From assembly GCA_038253555.1 (NCBI GenBank), contig JBBSGZ010000001.1:1-64000 (forward strand): a DNA stretch of 64,000 nt. Direction: 5' to 3'. The notes under the pieces were generated by a model. The model was not told the origin of the DNA. It made no database searches and worked only from the letters and a program-made list of their open reading frames with translations. The DNA is from JALYUA01 sp038253555. GTDB taxonomy: Bacteria > Acidobacteriota > Thermoanaerobaculia > UBA5066 > Gp7-AA6. Made by a program: the position numbers and the translations under genes. Positions within the stretch are counted from its first letter, which is position 1. Each line of letters starts with the position of its first letter. Of this stretch, positions 42,872 through 52,120 are shown in pieces.

Positions 42872-43990
42872 CCTCTCGCGACGACCTCATTTCCTCGCTG
42901 ACGAACGCCTCGGAGCGGCTGCTGTCGCTTCGGGGCTATCTTTGATCTCGACGCGGCGCGGAGCGCGCTCGAAGGACTGAGAGAAAAGCAGGGCGCGGCG
43001 GATTTCTGGAGCCGCCCGGAAGAGGCTCAGGACATTCTGCGGCAGGCGAGCTCTCATGAGCGCCGCATCGGCACGGCGGCCCGGCTCGATGAGCTCCGGG
43101 ACGAGCTCCAGACCCTGGCCGAGCTGCTGCGCGAGGGGGAAGACGCGGACGCCGATGCGCGCGAGGTCTTGAGAAAGGCGGAGAGCTTTGGCGACGACCT
43201 CGAGCTCTCCGTCAAGATGGGGAACCCGGAGGACGAATCAAACGCCTGGCTCATGATTCACGCGGGTGCGGGCGGAACGGAGTCCCAGGACTGGGCGGAG
43301 ATGCTGCTTCGGATGTACATGCGTTTTGCGGAGTCCCGCGGCTGGAAGGCGGAGCTGATCGACCGCCAGGACGGCGAGGAGGCGGGTCTTAAAAGCGCGA
43401 CGCTTCACGTCGTCGGCGACCACGCGTACGGGTACCTGAAGGGCGAGATGGGGGTGCACCGGCTGGTTCGCATCTCGCCCTACGATTCCGCGCAGCGGCG
43501 GCACACTTCATTCGCGTCGATCTACGTCTCTCCGGAGATCGACGAACACATCGAGATCGAAATCCTGGACAAAGACCTGCGGGTGGACACGTACAGGTCG
43601 AGCGGCGCCGGAGGCCAGCACGTCAACGTGACCGACTCGGCGGTGCGGATCACGCACCTGCCGACGGGGATCGTAGTGACCTGCCAGAACGAGCGCAGTC
43701 AGGGCCGCAACCGGGATACTGCCATGAACGTCCTGCGAGCCAGGCTCTACCAGAAAGCGCTCGACGAGCGCCGCTCCGACGAGGAAAAGAAGGTGGGTGA
43801 GAAGAAAGCGATCGAGTGGGGGAGCCAGATTCGCTCGTACGTCCTTCACCCCTACCGGATGGTGAAGGACCACCGCACGGGACACGAGACGGGCGACACG
43901 GACAAGGTGCTCGATGGCGGCATTACGCCCTTCATCGATGCGTACTTGAAGTCCGCGGCGGAAGGATCTCGGGCTTCGACCGCCTCGTGA
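42868..43990 (+). CDS. prfB: Peptide chain release factor 2 with programmed +1 frameshift
   Basis: Release factor recognising UGA and UAA. A 25-codon first frame (ending LSLRGYL) stops at TGA 42943-42945; skipping T42943 continues with DLDAARSALEGLREKQ to 43990, giving about 373 residues, normal for RF2. The frameshift context CTTTGA preceded by a GGGGC purine-rich stretch matches the known autoregulatory site. The GGQ motif is at 248-250. The codon-recognition tripeptide, usually SPF, reads SPY at 203-205. ATGA overlap with lnt. Confidence 0.96.
42931..42946 (+). promoter_or_regulatory. RF2 programmed frameshift site
   Basis: CGGGGCTATCTTTGAT: a Shine-Dalgarno-like GGGG, then CTT (slippery Leu codon) and an in-frame TGA followed by T. 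When RF2 is scarce the ribosome slips +1 from CTT to TTT and continues. The base after TGA is T, whereas C is more usual in E. coli; this may change stop efficiency. Confidence 0.93.
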
Positions 43991-44010
43991 ACGGAGAAGG
44001 GTCATCACCG

Positions 44011-44589
44011 GTGACCGCGCGCCCGCCGCTCGCCGGCTGGATGGCCGAGTTGCGGGACCGGCTCGCCCTCTGGGACCGCCGGGCGAAGGCGCAGGAAGAA
44101 GGGAATCGGCGCGCCGCCGTCCTGGTGCCGCTCTTCGTGCGGGACGGCGGACTCTGGACGGTTTTCACGCTGCGGACGGAGTCCGTCGAACATCACCGCG
44201 GTCAGATCTCCTTTCCCGGCGGAGCGGAAGAGCCCGAAGACGCGACGCTCTTCCACACCGCGCTGCGGGAAACCGAAGAGGAGCTCGGCATCCGGCCCAG
44301 GGATGCCGTGCCGCTCGGGCGTCTCTCGGCGATCGTCACGGTCACGAACTTCTACGTGGAACCCTTCGTGGCGGCGATCCCGCAGCCCTACGCGTTCGAG
44401 CCCCAGGAGACAGAAATTGCGGAGGTGGTCGAGGTCCCGCTGGCGGCCCTGCTCGCTCCCGGTGTCTTCGAAGAGCGGACGTTTTCCGGCCGCGATGAGC
44501 CCATCCTCTACTACCACTACGGCGGACACGTCATCTGGGGCGCCACCGCGAGAATCCTGCGCGAGCTGCTCGACGCTCTGGCGGGCTGA
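44011..44589 (+). CDS. NUDIX hydrolase, CoA pyrophosphatase-like
   Basis: About 192 residues. GQISFPGGAEEPEDATLFHTA followed by LRETEEELGI is the NUDIX box with the UPF0035/CoA-diphosphatase spacing (SFPGG then ALRETEEELG). Likely hydrolyses CoA or related diphosphates to limit their level. GTG 44011 has GGAGAAGG 10 nt upstream; the earlier GTG 43987 in GTGA overlap with prfB is an alternative. The gene converges with a DUF1684 gene. Confidence 0.88.
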   Translation: MTARPPLAGWMAELRDRLALWDRRAKAQEEGNRRAAVLVPLFVRDGGLWTVFTLRTESVEHHRGQISFPGGAEEPEDATLFHTALRETEEELGIRPRDAVPLGRLSAIVTVTNFYVEPFVAAIPQPYAFEPQETEIAEVVEVPLAALLAPGVFEERTFSGRDEPILYYHYGGHVIWGATARILRELLDALAG

Positions 44590-44638
44590 CGCGGCATCTG
44601 CCGCCGGGTCCTCGGAGTGGAAGCGAAGCTGAAGCCCG

Positions 44639-45538
44639 TCAGTGCCCCTGGTAGCTTTTCTCGCCCGCCTCGACCCGGACAGCGAGGCGATTCTGTGACG
44701 GCGGCAGCGGACAGGTCGCGTACGGCGTGAACACGCACGGCGGGTTGTAGGCCTTGTTGAAATCGACCACAGCGGACGAACCCGGTGCGGGCGGCGTCAC
44801 GTAAAGGAACCGGCCCCCCCCGTAAGTCTCCGTCCCGTTGGTCCGGTCTCCGAAAATGACGAACCAGTCCTCGGTACCCGCCTCCGTCACGACGTCGAGG
44901 CGGCAGATGCTGCCTCGCACCTCGAACACCAGCGCGCCGGGCGATTTCTCCCGAGCGGTCGAGCCGAGAATGTTCGGCACCAGGATCTCCTTCGCGGGCT
45001 GGTAGGACTCGAACCGCGCCTCGATCCGCCAGCGCGTCTCGACCGGAAAAGACTCGATTCCGCGGAAGCTCTTCAGGGCCGTGCTTTCGGCGTCCTTGAC
45101 GCGCACCCCGATGCGGCCATTGCGTTCGATGAGGTAGAAGCGCAGCGGACCGCGCCGGATGAGGGTGGGCTCGCCCGAGGCATCGGTCGAGAGCGCGGAC
45201 CCGGTGACCGGCTTTCCTCCGATCTCGACTGTTTCGCCCGGAGCCGTCGCAAGGCGTGCCCCCGCGGCATCGAGGCTGATCGTCGCGAGGCGCGCGGGCG
45301 CCTTGCCCGCGGGGAGAACGACGCGCGATTTCGGGTCGCTCCCCACGGTGTTGTCGCCAGGTTCGAGCCAGAAGAGGCCCACCAGAGTCAGCCATCCGTC
45401 CTCGCGACGCAGGCTTTGCAGGCGCCGCTCGCGCCACGCTTCGAGGTCGCGCCGGTGCGCGGCCGGGTCCGGGGAGGATGGGCCGGCGCCGACGACCATC
45501 AGCGGGAGGAGGAAGGCGAGCAGAGCTCTCGAGCGCAC
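44639..45538 (-). CDS. DUF1684 protein
   Basis: About 299 residues. The signal peptide (SRALLAFLLPLMVVGAG) is followed by RLQSLRREDGWLTLVGLFWLEPG and ends with the family's highly conserved VDFNKAYNPPCVFTPYATCP and LPPSQNRLAVRVEAGEK blocks. Function of DUF1684 is not established. GTG start 6 nt after a TACACT -10 box. It is downstream of the TPR gene but with its own promoter. Confidence 0.88.
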   Translation of the reverse strand: MRSRALLAFLLPLMVVGAGPSSPDPAAHRRDLEAWRERRLQSLRREDGWLTLVGLFWLEPGDNTVGSDPKSRVVLPAGKAPARLATISLDAAGARLATAPGETVEIGGKPVTGSALSTDASGEPTLIRRGPLRFYLIERNGRIGVRVKDAESTALKSFRGIESFPVETRWRIEARFESYQPAKEILVPNILGSTAREKSPGALVFEVRGSICRLDVVTEAGTEDWFVIFGDRTNGTETYGGGRFLYVTPPAPGSSAVVDFNKAYNPPCVFTPYATCPLPPSQNRLAVRVEAGEKSYQGH

Positions 45539-45544
45539 CCCGTC

Positions 45545-45550
45545 AGTGTA
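45545..45550 (-). promoter_or_regulatory. -10 box of the DUF1684 gene
   Basis: TACACT on the minus strand, 6 nt before GTG 45538. Same hexamer and spacing as in front of the SPOR gene (39726-39731). Confidence 0.4.
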
Positions 45551-45617
45551 CGACGAGCATCGGGTCGAGAACGTCTTCGGCCGGCTCGAGATTTCAACCT
45601 GGGAACTTCGGCCCGCC

Positions 45618-47288
45618 TCAGCTTCCCGCGCGATCCAGCGCGGACAGCTGCTCCGCCCGGGCGAGATTGGTTTTTGCGGGAGCAAAGGCCGCGTCCTGCG
45701 CGAGAGACTTCCGGAAGGCTTCGACCGCGCCGGAGAAGGAGCGTTTCCGCGTCCGCACCACGCCGAGGTTGTTCCAGAGCGTCGCCGATTTCGGATTCGT
45801 TTCGAGCGCCCGGACCAGCGCGGCCTCGGCCTCGTCGAGCCTGCCCGCATCCGCCAGGCTTCCGCCGAGCCCCGCCGCCGCTTCTTCGTTCCCGGGTTCG
45901 AGGTCCAGCGCCGAACGAAACGCCATCGCAGCGTCTTCGGGCTTCTTCATGGCCAGCCGGATGTGGCCGAGCGCCGTCCAGACCGGGGTCTCGTTCGGCG
46001 CGAGTCGGGAGGCTTCGGCCAGCTCGCGTTCGGCCTCCCGCAACTTTCCGCGTCGGCGAAAGGCCCTCCCGAGGTTCTCGTGCCCCGCCGAGCGTCCGGG
46101 CGCCAGCCGAACGGCCTCCATCAACTCTTCCGTCGCGCGATCGGCCTGATCCGAACGGAAGAGAAAGACTCCGAAGTCGTTGTGCGCGTCGGCGGAGGCC
46201 GGATCGATCTCGATGGCGCGTCCGTAGGCGATTCTCGCGGCCGTCCGGTCCTTCAGCTCCTCCATCGCGCGCCCGAGTCCGAGCGCCGCCCCCACGTTTT
46301 TGCCGGAGAGCTCGAGAGCCCGGCGGTAATGGCTCGCCGCGGTGCTCCACTTCGCCTGCCGCTCCGCCAGCCGGCCGAGCGCGTACTCGGCGCGCGAGTT
46401 GCCGGAGTCGAGCACCAGCGCAGCTGTCGCTTCCCGTTCGGCGTCGCCCTCCTGCCCGAGAGCGAGGGCGGCGTCCGCGAGGATGCGGTGGGATTCGGAA
46501 TTTCTCGGGTCGAGCTCCAGGGCACGCGCCGCTGCCGCCTGCGCCGCGCGGAAATCGCCGTTCTTAAACGCCGCTTCGGCGGTTTCGAGAAGCGGAGCCG
46601 CCGCCGACGCGCCGCTTGGCCCCGCCGCTCCCGCCGCGGGGGCGGCCACGGCCGGGCCCGAGGGAGAGATCGGCCCGCTCGTGACGAGGTTGCGCTCCAG
46701 ATCCGACGCGCGTTTCCGGGAGGCGTCCGCGTCCGCGGAGCGCCCGAGCCGGTCGTAGGCCTCCCCGAGCAGGCGGTGAATCTGCGGGTCCGCCGAGCTC
46801 TCCGCTCTTTTCAGGTCGTAAAGAGCTTCCTCCGCCTTGCCGTCGGCGAGCTTTTCGCGGGCCGTGCGCTTCAATTCCGCGAGATCCGCGGCCGGGGCCG
46901 TGGCCCCCGCGACTTCCGTCCGAACGGAACGCGCGAGACGCACGAAATCCGGGCTGTAGAAGTCGGCGACGACGTCGAGGGCCGGGCGCGCGGTGAAAGC
47001 CACCTTCAGGCTCTCCCGGGCCGCCCGGGAGTTGCCCGCGATGAAATAGGCCCAGCCGCTCTGAAACGCGAGCTCGGCCTTGCGGTCGGGCGCCGAAGCG
47101 GCGTCCGCGGCGCGAGCGTACTTCTCGGCCGCTTCCTGAAAGCGGCCCGCGTCGAAAGCGCGCTTGGCCTCGGCCTCCGATCCCGGGTCGGGAGCCGCCG
47201 TCAGCGACGCCGGAAAGAGGCTCCCCGCGACCGCCAGGGAGAAAGCGAGGAACGCGAAGCGGAGGCGCATCGCCGTGGCGCGCGTCAC
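45618..47288 (-). CDS. TPR-repeat protein
   Basis: About 556 residues: signal peptide (MRLRFAFLAFSLAVAGSL), then TPR-like helices for most of the length, including tandem canonical units with the W/LG/Y/A-F-A pattern (YALGRLAERQAKWSTAASHYRRAL, EAMAFRSAL-type). Ala/Gly-rich linker near 230-260. It is a probable periplasmic scaffold for protein complexes. GTG 47288 overlaps the kinase stop (GTGA); ATG 47270 would give the same signal peptide. Co-transcribed with the kinase. Confidence 0.85.
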   Translation of the reverse strand: MTRATAMRLRFAFLAFSLAVAGSLFPASLTAAPDPGSEAEAKRAFDAGRFQEAAEKYARAADAASAPDRKAELAFQSGWAYFIAGNSRAARESLKVAFTARPALDVVADFYSPDFVRLARSVRTEVAGATAPAADLAELKRTAREKLADGKAEEALYDLKRAESSADPQIHRLLGEAYDRLGRSADADASRKRASDLERNLVTSGPISPSGPAVAAPAAGAAGPSGASAAAPLLETAEAAFKNGDFRAAQAAAARALELDPRNSESHRILADAALALGQEGDAEREATAALVLDSGNSRAEYALGRLAERQAKWSTAASHYRRALELSGKNVGAALGLGRAMEELKDRTAARIAYGRAIEIDPASADAHNDFGVFLFRSDQADRATEELMEAVRLAPGRSAGHENLGRAFRRRGKLREAERELAEASRLAPNETPVWTALGHIRLAMKKPEDAAMAFRSALDLEPGNEEAAAGLGGSLADAGRLDEAEAALVRALETNPKSATLWNNLGVVRTRKRSFSGAVEAFRKSLAQDAAFAPAKTNLARAEQLSALDRAGS

Positions 47289-49147
47289 TGGGCGTGTTCG
47301 GTCGGGGCGGGGGGAGACCATGTCTTCTTCTCTCCTTCGGGAATGGAAACTTCTTCCGTGTGGGGGTTCCACCCGGCACGGGACAAAGTGACCTTGTGCG
47401 TGCCGGACGGAAGGGCGACGGTGAGCGCCCCCGACAAGACGCCGTGAAACTTCGAGTCGATGAGAACGGTCGCGCCCGACCATGCGGGCGCCTCGATGAC
47501 GAGCGCGCCGATCGGGAAGCGGTACGCGATCGGGGCCGCTCCCGAAGACCCGACCTGAAACTCCTTCTGATAGCGGGGAAGCCCGGCCCCCTCGAAGCGC
47601 ACCTGGTGGGTGCCCTGAGGGAGCTCTACCGTCCGCGCGGGGATCGAAGGTCCGATTTTCTTTCCGTCGACGAACAACGTGGCCGAAGGGATCGAGCTGA
47701 ACTGGACGGGAAAGCGGCGGACCGGCCGCGCCGGCTCGGGCACCGGCGCAGGCGCGGGTTCCTCCGGCCGGGCGGCTGCCGGAACCGGAACCATCGTCGG
47801 GACGGCGGGGACGGCGTCCCGTCCGAGCTGAGGAGTGGGGAAAGCTATGGGAGCGGTCGAGACGGGCTTCGCGGCAGGTCGGGAGCTTCCGGCACGGCCG
47901 GAAACCGCGGGCGCGCTGGCCGGCCGTGCAGTACCGACGTGGGACGAAAGCTTCCAGGCGGCAAACAGGACCCCGAGCACCGCGACCGCGGCGGTGCCCG
48001 CCCAGAGCACCCAACCCGGCCCGCGGCGGCGCGCGCTGCCCGAGCCCGTGTGGCCCCCGGTCGTACGGTCGGCCGGCTCCTGAAAGTGGACGAGCTCGAG
48101 GTTCGCCGGCGGAAGCGGAATAGCGACCTGCGTCGGGGTGTGGTCATCCGTTTCCGCCCGGACCCGCGCCAGCGCCCCGGACGGCGGTGTGACACCGACC
48201 GGGGGTCTTGGAGCCACCGTCGTTCCGCGCGATGGCGTGCGAGGCGCGGGATTGGCCTCGGCCGCGCTCACGCCTCGCGTGGGAGTCAGCGGCGAGGCGG
48301 AATTCGGGTTCGTGCGGAACTGCGAAGAATCGCCCACCAGCTCGTGGTACACCGTCTGAAGATCCTGACGAAATGCCTCCATGGACGCGTACCGGCTGTC
48401 GGCGCTCTTTTCCATGGCGTGGGAAACGACCTCCGCGAGCGAAGCCGGGACGGCGGGCGCAAGGGACGTGATGGGCTCGGGCGTGTCGTTTAAGATCTTG
48501 TAAAGGACGGTCGAGAGGTGCTCGCCGCGGAACGGCTTGCGCTGGGTGAGCAGCTCGTACGCGAGGATCCCGAGCGAGAAGAGGTCGGTTCGTCCATCGA
48601 GCCCCTCCCCCCGGATCTGCTCCGGTGCGAGATAAGCCGACGTGCCGAGCGTGATCCCCGTCTGAGTCAGGCTCGATTCGGAGAGCAGCGACTTGGCGAT
48701 TCCGAAGTCCATGATCTTGACGGAGCCGTCCTCGAGGATTCGGATGTTCGACGGCTTGATGTCGCGGTGGATGATCGACTGGCGGTGCGCGTAACCGAGT
48801 CCGTCCGCGATCGACATCAGGATTTCGATCTTCCGGGGGACCGAGAGCTGCTCGCCGCGCTTGACGATCTTGTCCAGGTCCTCGCCCGTCAGGAACTCCT
48901 GGACGATGTACGGGACTCCCTCTTCGACGCCGAAATCGTAGATCGTGGTGATGTTTCGGTGGTGCAGGTTGCCGGCGAGCTCCGCCTCCCGGAAGAACCG
49001 GCTTCGGATCTCCTCGTCATTCAACTGGCATGTCTTCACCGCGACCGTGCGCTTGATGAAAGGATCGCGGCCGCGATAGACGGCCCCGAAGCCGCCGACT
49101 CCGATCTGTTCGGAGATTTCGTATTTCCCGATTTTCCTGGTTATCAA
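47285..49147 (-). CDS. Serine/threonine protein kinase with PEGA domains
   Basis: About 620 residues. Hanks-type kinase with GVGGFGAV glycine loop, Lys38 (VAVK), HRD at 127-129 (IIHRDIKPSN), DFG at 147-149, and an APE-like LAPEQ. A Pro/Ser/Thr-rich juxtamembrane region and one membrane helix (WVLWAGTAAVAVLGVLFAAW) follow, then two extracytoplasmic PEGA domains (ATLFVDGKKIGPSIPARTVELP and a second with ATVLIDSKFHGVLSG). It should sense something in the envelope. TTG 49147 is the only reasonable start; upstream sequence in this frame is antisense to the next gene. Confidence 0.9.
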   Translation of the reverse strand: MITRKIGKYEISEQIGVGGFGAVYRGRDPFIKRTVAVKTCQLNDEEIRSRFFREAELAGNLHHRNITTIYDFGVEEGVPYIVQEFLTGEDLDKIVKRGEQLSVPRKIEILMSIADGLGYAHRQSIIHRDIKPSNIRILEDGSVKIMDFGIAKSLLSESSLTQTGITLGTSAYLAPEQIRGEGLDGRTDLFSLGILAYELLTQRKPFRGEHLSTVLYKILNDTPEPITSLAPAVPASLAEVVSHAMEKSADSRYASMEAFRQDLQTVYHELVGDSSQFRTNPNSASPLTPTRGVSAAEANPAPRTPSRGTTVAPRPPVGVTPPSGALARVRAETDDHTPTQVAIPLPPANLELVHFQEPADRTTGGHTGSGSARRRGPGWVLWAGTAAVAVLGVLFAAWKLSSHVGTARPASAPAVSGRAGSSRPAAKPVSTAPIAFPTPQLGRDAVPAVPTMVPVPAAARPEEPAPAPVPEPARPVRRFPVQFSSIPSATLFVDGKKIGPSIPARTVELPQGTHQVRFEGAGLPRYQKEFQVGSSGAAPIAYRFPIGALVIEAPAWSGATVLIDSKFHGVLSGALTVALPSGTHKVTLSRAGWNPHTEEVSIPEGEKKTWSPPAPTEHAQ

Positions 49148-49224
49148 ATTTGCTACAGGTCGTGACAGTCTAAACGAAGCGAACCGGTCCGGGGTCCGCA
49201 GCGCTTCTCGCGCTCTCGCCGCGA

Positions 49225-49230
49225 TAATCT
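49225..49230 (+). promoter_or_regulatory. -10 box before the 49238 gene
   Basis: GATAATCT contains GATAAT/TAATCT, 7-9 nt before ATG 49238, without a Shine-Dalgarno. Near-leaderless again. Confidence 0.45.
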
Positions 49231-49237
49231 GGCGGGC

Positions 49238-49777
49238 ATGCGAAGGATCCCGCTCACTCTTCTCCTGGCGGCCGCCGGCGCCGCGGCGGCGTGCGGGAGA
49301 GGCGCCCCGGCCAATCGGCTGGCGCGAGCCGCCGCGGCGTCCACCGAGCGGCTCGCGCAACCCGCGGTGTTCCGCCCGCCCGCGGACGGGATGCTGACCG
49401 AAGCCCAGGTCGACCGCTACGTGAAGGTCCGCCGCGCGGCCAAAGGGCGCACCGACGCCGAGGCTTCGCGCGCAGTCGGAGTCGACCCCGACGAATTTGC
49501 CTGGGTGCGGTCCCGGATCATCGAGGGCCTGCTCGAAGCCGACCGCCGCCGCGTCCGCGCCGCTTCGGACGAGGTTTACGGAAGGACCATCGCTTCGCTC
49601 CGGGAGACCCGGCGGGCGGTTCGGGATGCCTCGATCGCCCGGACCGTCGACGAGCAGATCGCGGGCCTCGAGCGCGAGCGGGCGACCCTCCGGCGCGCCG
49701 AGCCGGTGTCGCCTGCCCTCACCGCGAACGCGCGCCGGGTCGCGGCCCGCCGGGCCGAAATCGACGGCCCTCCGTGA
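49238..49777 (+). CDS. Small exported lipoprotein-like protein
   Basis: 179 residues. The signal peptide LTLLLAAAGAAAACGRG ends in a Cys that fits a lipobox. The remainder is Arg/Ala-rich, helical, probably a coiled coil (RIIEGLLEADRRRVRAASDEVYGRTIAS). No family recognised. The stop overlaps the beta-lactamase-family gene (GTGA). Confidence 0.68.
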   Translation: MRRIPLTLLLAAAGAAAACGRGAPANRLARAAAASTERLAQPAVFRPPADGMLTEAQVDRYVKVRRAAKGRTDAEASRAVGVDPDEFAWVRSRIIEGLLEADRRRVRAASDEVYGRTIASLRETRRAVRDASIARTVDEQIAGLERERATLRRAEPVSPALTANARRVAARRAEIDGPP

Positions 49778-50835
49778 CGCTGAAGTCGATTCTGGAAGAG
49801 GAGATCGAGGCGGGCTCGTTTCCGGGCGGCGCGGCGCTCGTGGGAGATGCCGGGTCGATCGTCGCGCGAGCCCATGCCGGGCGCGCCACGGTGCTGCCCG
49901 AAGACGCGTCTCTCGAAGCCGGGACGCTTTTCGACCTCGCGAGCGTGACCAAAGCGCTCGCGGCCGGCGGATTGACCTGGGCGGCGCGGGAAGAGGGACT
50001 CGATCTCCGTTCACCGCCCGGCCGGTTTCTCCCGGGCTGGAAGAAGACCCGATACGAGGGGATCACGCTCGAGATGCTCCTCACGCACACGTCCGGACTT
50101 CCGGCGTGGTCCCCGCTCTATGCGCGTGGAGAGGGAGCGGCCGCGTACCGGCGCAGTCTCGGAGAAATCGAGCCGGAGGCGATTCCCGGCACCGCCGTCG
50201 TGTACAGCGACATCGGCATCCTGGTGATGGGGGACGTCTTTGAGGCTTTCTTCGCGACGCCGATCGACCGTGCGTTCTCGGACCTGATCGCAGGCCCGGC
50301 GGGCTCTGAGGCGCGTTATCTCCCGCCGGACCCGCTCCTCTGCGCCGCCACCGAGGCGGGCGACCAGACGGAGCGGGACATGACGGCCGCCCTGGGCCTC
50401 TCGTATCCGCACTTCCGCACCGGCGTCGTCCGAGGCGAAGTGCACGACGGCAACGCGTACCGGCGGGGAGGCGTGTCCGCCCACGCCGGTCTCTTCGGCA
50501 CGGCCGAGGACGTCTGGCGGCTGGCCCGGCCCTGGCTCGACCCCGGAAGACGGGAGTTCACGCGTGACCGGACAGTCGGCCTTTCCGAGGCGCGGGGGCT
50601 CGCGTGGCAGGGCGTCCGCGGCGCCAGATCGATTCCCGAGGCCGGATTCTCCTCCGACGCCTTCGGCCACACGGGTTTCACCGGGACTTCGGTCTGGATC
50701 GATCCCGGACGCGAGCAGATCGTCATTTTGCTGACAAATCGAGTCCATCCGGAGGTCCGCGGGGATTTCAACGAGGTCCGAAGGCGTTTCCACGGAAAGG
50801 TGCTGGAGGGGGAAGGGGAGTTCGGACGAGGTTAA
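49774..50835 (+). CDS. Beta-lactamase-family serine hydrolase
   Basis: Class C beta-lactamase/esterase (PF00144) fold, 353 residues. SxxK motif SVTK at 57-60 (Ser57 nucleophile), YSD triad residue set near 143, and HTG in GHTGFTGTSVW replacing KTG. There is no signal peptide, so a cytoplasmic esterase or peptidase is more likely than an antibiotic-resistance enzyme. GTGA overlap with the upstream lipoprotein gene. Confidence 0.88.
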   Translation: MTLKSILEEEIEAGSFPGGAALVGDAGSIVARAHAGRATVLPEDASLEAGTLFDLASVTKALAAGGLTWAAREEGLDLRSPPGRFLPGWKKTRYEGITLEMLLTHTSGLPAWSPLYARGEGAAAYRRSLGEIEPEAIPGTAVVYSDIGILVMGDVFEAFFATPIDRAFSDLIAGPAGSEARYLPPDPLLCAATEAGDQTERDMTAALGLSYPHFRTGVVRGEVHDGNAYRRGGVSAHAGLFGTAEDVWRLARPWLDPGRREFTRDRTVGLSEARGLAWQGVRGARSIPEAGFSSDAFGHTGFTGTSVWIDPGREQIVILLTNRVHPEVRGDFNEVRRRFHGKVLEGEGEFGRG

Positions 50836-50904
50836 ATTCCGGGGACGGGCGGCGGCCGGCCCGCGAAGGCGGCCCGGGTCACGACCTCTCGAGCCGGCGC
50901 TCTG

Positions 50905-50910
50905 TTAGAT
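50905..50910 (+). promoter_or_regulatory. -10 box of the C4 acyl-CoA operon
   Basis: TTAGAT, 19 nt before ATG 50930, with a ribosome-binding site (GCGGGAGAG) in between. A conventional leadered promoter in contrast with several neighbours. Confidence 0.4.
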
Positions 50911-50929
50911 TTTGAGCGGGAGAGTTCTC

Positions 50930-52111
50930 ATGCAGGACATCGTGATTCTCGGCGGCGCGCGGACTCCGATGCTGGAGTACAACGGTGCCTTTTCCGACGT
51001 TTCGGCGATCGAGCTCGGAGCGCACGCCGCGCGCGAGGCGCTGGCGCGCACGGGGACCGATCCCGGGCAGATCGACCACGTCATCTTCGGCAACGCCCTT
51101 CAGACCTCGGGCGACGCGATTTACGGGGCCCGCCACGTCGGGCTGAAGGCGGGGGTCCCGAAGGAAGTGCCGGCTCTGACGGTCAACCGGCTTTGCGGAT
51201 CCGGGTTCGAGTCGATCGTTCAGGCGGCTCACCGCATTCTCCTCGGAGAGGCGAAGACGGTGCTGGCGGGCGGAATGGAGAACATGTCCGCCGCGCCGCA
51301 CGTGATCCGGGGTGCGCGAAAAGGGCTTCGCCTGGGGCAGGGGGCCCTCGAGGACTCGCTGATGGTGGCCCTGCTCGACTCGTACTGCGGCCTCTATATG
51401 GCGCAGACGTCGGACCGGGTCGCCGCGAAGTACGGGATCACGCGGGAAGAGCAGGACGAGTACGCCCTCTCTTCGCAGCAGAGGGCTGCGGCGGCCCAGA
51501 GCGCCTGCCGGCTCTCCGAGGAAATCGCGCCGATCGACGTCAGGGCGGGCCGGAAGACCGTGCGAATCGAAAAGGACGATCACCTGCGGCCCGAGACGAC
51601 CCTCGAGGGTCTGGCCGCTCTGACTCCTTCCTTCGGCAAAGGCGGCCAGGTGACGGCCGGAAACGCCTCCGGCATCGTGGACGGGGCGGCGTCCGTCGTG
51701 GTCACCTCGGCGGAGGAAGCCCGCGCCCGCGGGAAGAAGCCGCTCGGCCGGCTGATCGGATGGGCCGTCACGGGAGTGGAGCCGGAGCTCATGGGTCTGG
51801 GGCCCGCGCCCGCCGCTCGCGCCGCTCTCGAGAAGGCGGGTCTCCGTCAGGATCAGATCGACCTCTGGGAGATCAACGAGGCTTTTGCGGGCCAGATCCT
51901 GGGTGTCGTTCGCGAGCTCGGGCTCGATCGCGAGAAGTTGAACGTCAACGGAGGCGCGATCGCGCTCGGGCATCCGCTCGCCGCGACGGGCACCCGCTGC
52001 ACGCTGACGCTTTTGAAGGAAATGCGGCGCCGCGGCGTCCGCTACGGCCTGGCGGGCGCGTGCATCGGGGGCGGACAGGGAATCGCGGTGGTGCTCGAAG
52101 CGGGATCGTGA
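50930..52111 (+). CDS. Acetyl-CoA acetyltransferase (thiolase)
   Basis: Thiolase, 393 residues, condensing two acetyl-CoA or cleaving 3-ketoacyl-CoA. The nucleophile is Cys89 in NRLCGSGFESI; the His is in GGAIALGHPLAATG and the second Cys in GACIGGGQGIA. The NEAF motif is present. With the next genes (hydroxyacyl-CoA dehydrogenase, crotonase) it forms a C4 (acetoacetyl- to crotonyl-CoA) module. The ATG is chosen over an upstream TTG because the ribosome-binding site fits. Confidence 0.93.
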   Translation: MQDIVILGGARTPMLEYNGAFSDVSAIELGAHAAREALARTGTDPGQIDHVIFGNALQTSGDAIYGARHVGLKAGVPKEVPALTVNRLCGSGFESIVQAAHRILLGEAKTVLAGGMENMSAAPHVIRGARKGLRLGQGALEDSLMVALLDSYCGLYMAQTSDRVAAKYGITREEQDEYALSSQQRAAAAQSACRLSEEIAPIDVRAGRKTVRIEKDDHLRPETTLEGLAALTPSFGKGGQVTAGNASGIVDGAASVVVTSAEEARARGKKPLGRLIGWAVTGVEPELMGLGPAPAARAALEKAGLRQDQIDLWEINEAFAGQILGVVRELGLDREKLNVNGGAIALGHPLAATGTRCTLTLLKEMRRRGVRYGLAGACIGGGQGIAVVLEAGS

Positions 52112-52120
52112 GGAGCGGCG

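Noticed and set aside
49148..50014. N-terminal extension of the kinase frame beyond TTG 49147
   Set aside because: The extra sequence is antisense to the lipoprotein and beta-lactamase-family genes, is Arg-rich and ends before any plausible promoter. The kinase glycine loop begins right after TTG 49147.
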